From: Candidatus Falkowiibacteriota bacterium
GTDB taxonomy: Bacteria; Patescibacteriota; Patescibacteriia; Patescibacteriales; UBA12465
DNA: 16,641 bases
Assembly: GCA_903839955.1 (NCBI GenBank)
Contig: CAIMEI010000039.1
Location: 1-16,641 of the forward strand
Direction of reading: 5' to 3'
The notes under the pieces were generated by a model. The model had not been told where the DNA came from. It made no database searches and saw only the letters and a list, made by a program, of their open reading frames with translations. Position numbers and translations under genes: made by a program. Positions 14,072-16,641 of this stretch are shown in pieces. Numbering within the stretch: the stretch's first letter is position 1; every line of letters begins with the position of its first letter.

Positions 14072-15868
14072 TTATTTCACTTCCAGCCAGCCGCGGACGA
14101 CGCCCATGGCGCAAGTAATCAAGTATTCGCCCGGCTGTTGCGGGGTGAATTCCATGACGGTCGTCTGTCCGGCTTGCAGGAGCTGGGGTTGGTTATAGAG
14201 ATTTTGTACTTCAATGTGGCTCATGCAGCCGACTCCATCCTCTTTGGCAAAAACTTCCATACGAACTGGCTGGCCAGCTTTGACCGTGAAACGGTTCGGT
14301 TGGATATCATCCGCTTGAGTGAAAGTGGTTTTGAGAACTTGAACTTTGGCGTCTGCTGTGGCCGTTGTCGCCGCCGCATTGGTCGCTACTTTTGCTCCGC
14401 CGCCGCAAGCCCCACCGCTAGTGGTGGTATTATTCTTAAAACCACAACCGGTGCTCGTACTGCTACTAGCTGCCGCGGGCTGTGAATCAGAAACGCTTTG
14501 ACTGTCATAAACCGAGAAGGAGCCGGTGTACATTCCCATCGAGCAAGAGAACGGCAAATCGCCAGTTTCGCTTGGCGTGAATTCAATAGTATTTTCACCC
14601 GCTTCCAAGGTTTTGGTGATTCCCAGTTGCGGAATTACAATGGTGCTCGCACAAGAATAAGGCGCCTGGGCATCAATGATCCACTTTACGGGCACGCCTT
14701 TTTTAATAGAAAATTGATTGGGTGAATAACCGCGATTGCCCTCAGTCATGCGAACTACCTGAACGCCGTTTTCCAGGGTGACATTCGGGTCAGTGCTTTG
14801 TTCTTCTTGACCGACCGAATTGCTAGGAGAGCCCAAACCCAAACTGGCTAAGGTAAAACCGTTGTGCAAATTGAAAAACGCAAAAGCCAGCACCGCCAAC
14901 CCAGCGAACTGGAAGAAACGCTTCTTGAAAGAGCCTCGCACCAAGGCGGTGAAACCGCCAATGCTCAAAAGACCCGGAGCGGTGCCCAAGGCAAATAGAC
15001 CCATCACCAAAGCGCCAGACCAGAAATTGCCAGTGCTCACGGCATAAAGCTGCATCGCTTGGGTAAAGCCGCAGGGCAAGAAAAAGGTTAAAGCCCCCAT
15101 AAGCATGGCTTGGCCGTGACTATACTCCCGACTCTTATGAGTAATGCCCAGAGCCTTGCTTATCCCTTTGGGCAAGGTTAACTTGAAGTTGCTGAAGCGC
15201 GGAAAAATACCAATGAGCTGCAAGCCCATTAAAAGCATCACCACGCCGACTAAAATACTAATGATCGCGTTGGTGAGCGCCGAGAAACGCAAAACTGAAC
15301 CGATTGCCCCCAATATACCGCCCAAGACAGCATAAGAGATAATGCGCCCAGCCATAAAGAAAAGATGCGGACGGAATTTTTGCGCCGCCGTGGCTTCCGG
15401 GTGATTCTCACTGAATTTAGTGGAGAGGCCCAGAGACAAACCGCCGACCATCGCCATGCAAGTGGAAAAGCCCGCCACTAAACCAATGAGAATAACCACG
15501 CCCCAACTGGGGTTGCTTAAATCAGCGCCTAAGCCGATGCTGGTTAAACCAGTGATATTTAGAATAAAATATAGGGCCAAAAGAATGAGCAAGGAAACAC
15601 TCAGACTGCGGTATTCCCCGCCCTTGGAGGTGATCCAGGGCAATTTTTCGGCTTGGCCGATGGAGTAGCCGGCGTCAACGACTGCCTGGCTGAGAGCGGC
15701 GCGCGGCGGCTCGCTGTCTTCGTAAAACACCTTGGCTTCGCCAGTGCGATAATTGGTTTCTACTTTTTTTACCTGCCGCACTTCCTGGAGTTTTTCCTCC
15801 AAAAGGATTTCGCAGGAGCGGCAGTGCATCCCCTTGATGGGCAATTTGAGATATTTGTTATTAGACAT
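14072..15868 (-). CDS. HMA, DsbD_2/TauE-SafE membrane domain and two Cys-type cupredoxin domains
   Basis: A 598-residue fusion. Residues 1-75 form an HMA domain (GMHCRSC, 13-19). Residues about 90-335 form a polytopic membrane domain of the DsbD_2 type, often labelled sulfite exporter TauE/SafE, with FSTCMAMVGG (134-143), HLFFMAGRIISY (168-179) and LPCGFTQAMQLYA (264-276). C137 and C266 sit like the intramembrane cysteine pair of DsbD. Two cupredoxin domains follow (about 370-455 and 508-598). Each has a Cys early (YSCAST, 404-409; VGCMSH, 546-551) and a late CxMG (CSMGM, 442-446; CAMG, 586-589), replacing the common His/Cys/His/Met set. The linker contains more Cys (CGF and ACGGG). Likely role: moving or holding copper outside the cytoplasm, with copA. 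Direct copper transport by the membrane part is inference. Confidence 0.88.
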   Translation of the reverse strand: MSNNKYLKLPIKGMHCRSCEILLEEKLQEVRQVKKVETNYRTGEAKVFYEDSEPPRAALSQAVVDAGYSIGQAEKLPWITSKGGEYRSLSVSLLILLALYFILNITGLTSIGLGADLSNPSWGVVILIGLVAGFSTCMAMVGGLSLGLSTKFSENHPEATAAQKFRPHLFFMAGRIISYAVLGGILGAIGSVLRFSALTNAIISILVGVVMLLMGLQLIGIFPRFSNFKLTLPKGISKALGITHKSREYSHGQAMLMGALTFFLPCGFTQAMQLYAVSTGNFWSGALVMGLFALGTAPGLLSIGGFTALVRGSFKKRFFQFAGLAVLAFAFFNLHNGFTLASLGLGSPSNSVGQEEQSTDPNVTLENGVQVVRMTEGNRGYSPNQFSIKKGVPVKWIIDAQAPYSCASTIVIPQLGITKTLEAGENTIEFTPSETGDLPFSCSMGMYTGSFSVYDSQSVSDSQPAAASSSTSTGCGFKNNTTTSGGACGGGAKVATNAAATTATADAKVQVLKTTFTQADDIQPNRFTVKAGQPVRMEVFAKEDGVGCMSHIEVQNLYNQPQLLQAGQTTVMEFTPQQPGEYLITCAMGVVRGWLEVK

Positions 15869-15913
15869 AAAAATTATTATTAATTAAGCATGGAAATCTA
15901 ACAATAATTTGCT

Positions 15914-15941
15914 CTTATAGGCGCAGTACTGTTTTTTGCAA
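15914..15941 (-). promoter_or_regulatory. Possible internal promoter of the copper operon
   Basis: On the minus strand, TTGCAA (15936-15941), 16 bp and TATAAG (15914-15919), at the end of the small secreted-protein gene. The following leader contains CTTAATTAATAATAATTT, similar to the leader element of other genes here. The -35 box is weak, and the operon may not need it. Confidence 0.25.
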
Positions 15942-16331
15942 GGCCACTAGTTCAGGCGGTGGGAAAAGCGGCGCGGGAATGGCAGCTATCTTCTGGATAT
16001 TTTCCGGATTATCCGCCGGGGGCGTTAAGATAAAAGCCACCAATTGGCGATTTATTTTCTCTTGATGAAAACTGGTAATTGCTTCGGGGTGCACGCCGCT
16101 AGAACAGCAGGGCAAAACGCCCGCGCTAGAGCGAGTGGCAGAAATCGTCTTTTGCTGGCTAGAATTGGCCATCTCCACCATGCCGCCACAACCATCGGCG
16201 TCTTCAATGACCGCCGACCCGGCAACTTTTATCGCACCGTGAAAAAAATCTTGCGCGCAAAAAGCACCCGTCAGCGGAAAAATCGCGGCGAGCAGCAAAG
16301 AAATGATGATACGGTCAAAATATTTCTTCAT
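15915..16331 (-). CDS. Small secreted cysteine-containing protein of the copper operon
   Basis: No family is recognised. It has 138 residues, with a signal peptide (KKYFDRIIISLLLAAIFPL then TGAFCAQ; cleavage probably near residues 25-27). The mature part contains Cys48 (DGCGGMVEM), a Cys75-Cys76 pair (LPCCSSGVHPEAI) with His81 nearby, and Met51 and Met54. This set of soft ligands fits an extracytoplasmic copper binder, as its place between csoR and the cupredoxin fusion suggests. The C-terminal third is Pro-rich and has no Cys. The residue before Cys25 is Phe, so it is not a normal lipobox. Gaps of 26 bp (from csoR) and 46 bp (to the next gene) support co-transcription. Copper binding is inferred from context. 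Confidence 0.6.
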   Translation of the reverse strand: MKKYFDRIIISLLLAAIFPLTGAFCAQDFFHGAIKVAGSAVIEDADGCGGMVEMANSSQQKTISATRSSAGVLPCCSSGVHPEAITSFHQEKINRQLVAFILTPPADNPENIQKIAAIPAPLFPPPELVALQKTVLRL

Positions 16332-16357
16332 GGGGCTAAAGTCTTGAGACGAAAAAA

Positions 16358-16630
16358 CTAATCTATTTTTTTAAAAACCTGAATCAACTCATCAATCGCT
16401 TTTCCCTGCGCGTTGGTTTTCATGGCATTAGCGACGCAATTATTGAGATGATTGGCGAGAAGCACTTCCTCGGCTTTTTTGATGGCACTGCGCACGGCCG
16501 AAGTCTGTTGCAAAACATCGATGCAATAAACATTGCCCTCCACCATTTCAATGGTTTTGCGCAAATGGCCTTCCACGATTTTCAAGCGGCGAGCGACGTC
16601 TTGCCGGGGGGTTAATTTAGTTTTGATCAT
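16358..16630 (-). CDS. csoR: CsoR-family Cu(I)-sensing repressor
   Basis: A 90-residue, all-helical protein of the CsoR/RcnR family, which binds operator DNA when metal-free and releases it when Cu(I) binds. The Cu(I) ligands Cys36 (VYCIDVLQQ), His61 and Cys65 (NHLNNC) match the copper type, with the same numbering as Mycobacterium tuberculosis CsoR. The N-terminal basic part (RRLKIVEGHLRKTIEMVEG) is the usual DNA-contact helix. It is the first gene of the copper operon within the window, consistent with self-regulation. The promoter and operator lie beyond the right edge, as only 11 bp remain upstream of the ATG. Confidence 0.93.
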   Translation of the reverse strand: MIKTKLTPRQDVARRLKIVEGHLRKTIEMVEGNVYCIDVLQQTSAVRSAIKKAEEVLLANHLNNCVANAMKTNAQGKAIDELIQVFKKID

Positions 16631-16641
16631 ATTGATTAATT

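Noticed and set aside
16257..16331. Lipoprotein signal in the small secreted protein
   Set aside because: The residue before Cys25 is Phe, which lipoprotein signal peptidase does not accept; an ordinary signal peptidase site fits better.
16332..16357. CsoR operator between csoR and the next gene
   Set aside because: The 26-bp gap is A/T-rich and has no G/C-tract palindrome; the operator should be upstream of csoR, outside the window.

Overview
The window looks like a chromosomal piece from a small-genome bacterium, most likely of the Candidate Phyla Radiation (Patescibacteria). This is an inference. It rests on many short, single-gene transcription units of unrecognised proteins, start codons with A/T-rich leaders and no Shine-Dalgarno sequence, isolated nucleotide-metabolism genes (purC, a divergent PRPP synthetase), and a membrane pyrophosphatase. 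TGA is a normal stop: it ends the 49-residue gene and prs just before terminators. No rRNA, tRNA, CRISPR array or insertion sequence was seen.

Layout. Positions 1-2483 hold the end of an unknown gene, then three minus-strand hypothetical genes, the first with an apparent frameshift. A membrane pyrophosphatase (2559-5012, +) is followed by a minus-strand hypothetical gene (5136-5669), purC (5859-6890, +), a minus-strand DUF4406-like gene (6958-7368), a 49-residue membrane peptide with a structured leader (7590-7739, +), two plus-strand hypothetical genes (7883-8860, 9039-9359), an unusual long palindrome (9439-9529) and a PRPP synthetase (9640-10689, +). Positions 10745-16630 are one minus-strand copper operon, read as csoR, a small secreted Cys protein, an HMA/DsbD_2/double-cupredoxin membrane protein, and copA.

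Transcription signals are very clear. Most units have their own sigma70-type promoter, nearly always TTGACA-like, 17 bp, then TATAAT-like, and their own intrinsic terminator, often shared by convergent genes. Four plus-strand genes carry an exact TTCATTAA octamer 14-22 nt before the start codon, and several minus-strand genes carry close variants. This leader element has no obvious explanation and may replace the Shine-Dalgarno sequence.

How the genes fit together: the copper operon combines a Cu(I) sensor (Cys36/His61/Cys65), a Cu(I)-exporting P-type ATPase, and an exported copper-binding module fused to a DsbD-like membrane domain, which suggests export and extracytoplasmic handling of copper. 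The ATPase carries an unusual 240-residue C-terminal extracytoplasmic extension made of a duplicated domain. The other recognised genes concern pyrophosphate and purine nucleotide metabolism: Prs makes PRPP, PurC uses ATP in purine synthesis, and the pyrophosphatase recovers energy from pyrophosphate as an ion gradient.
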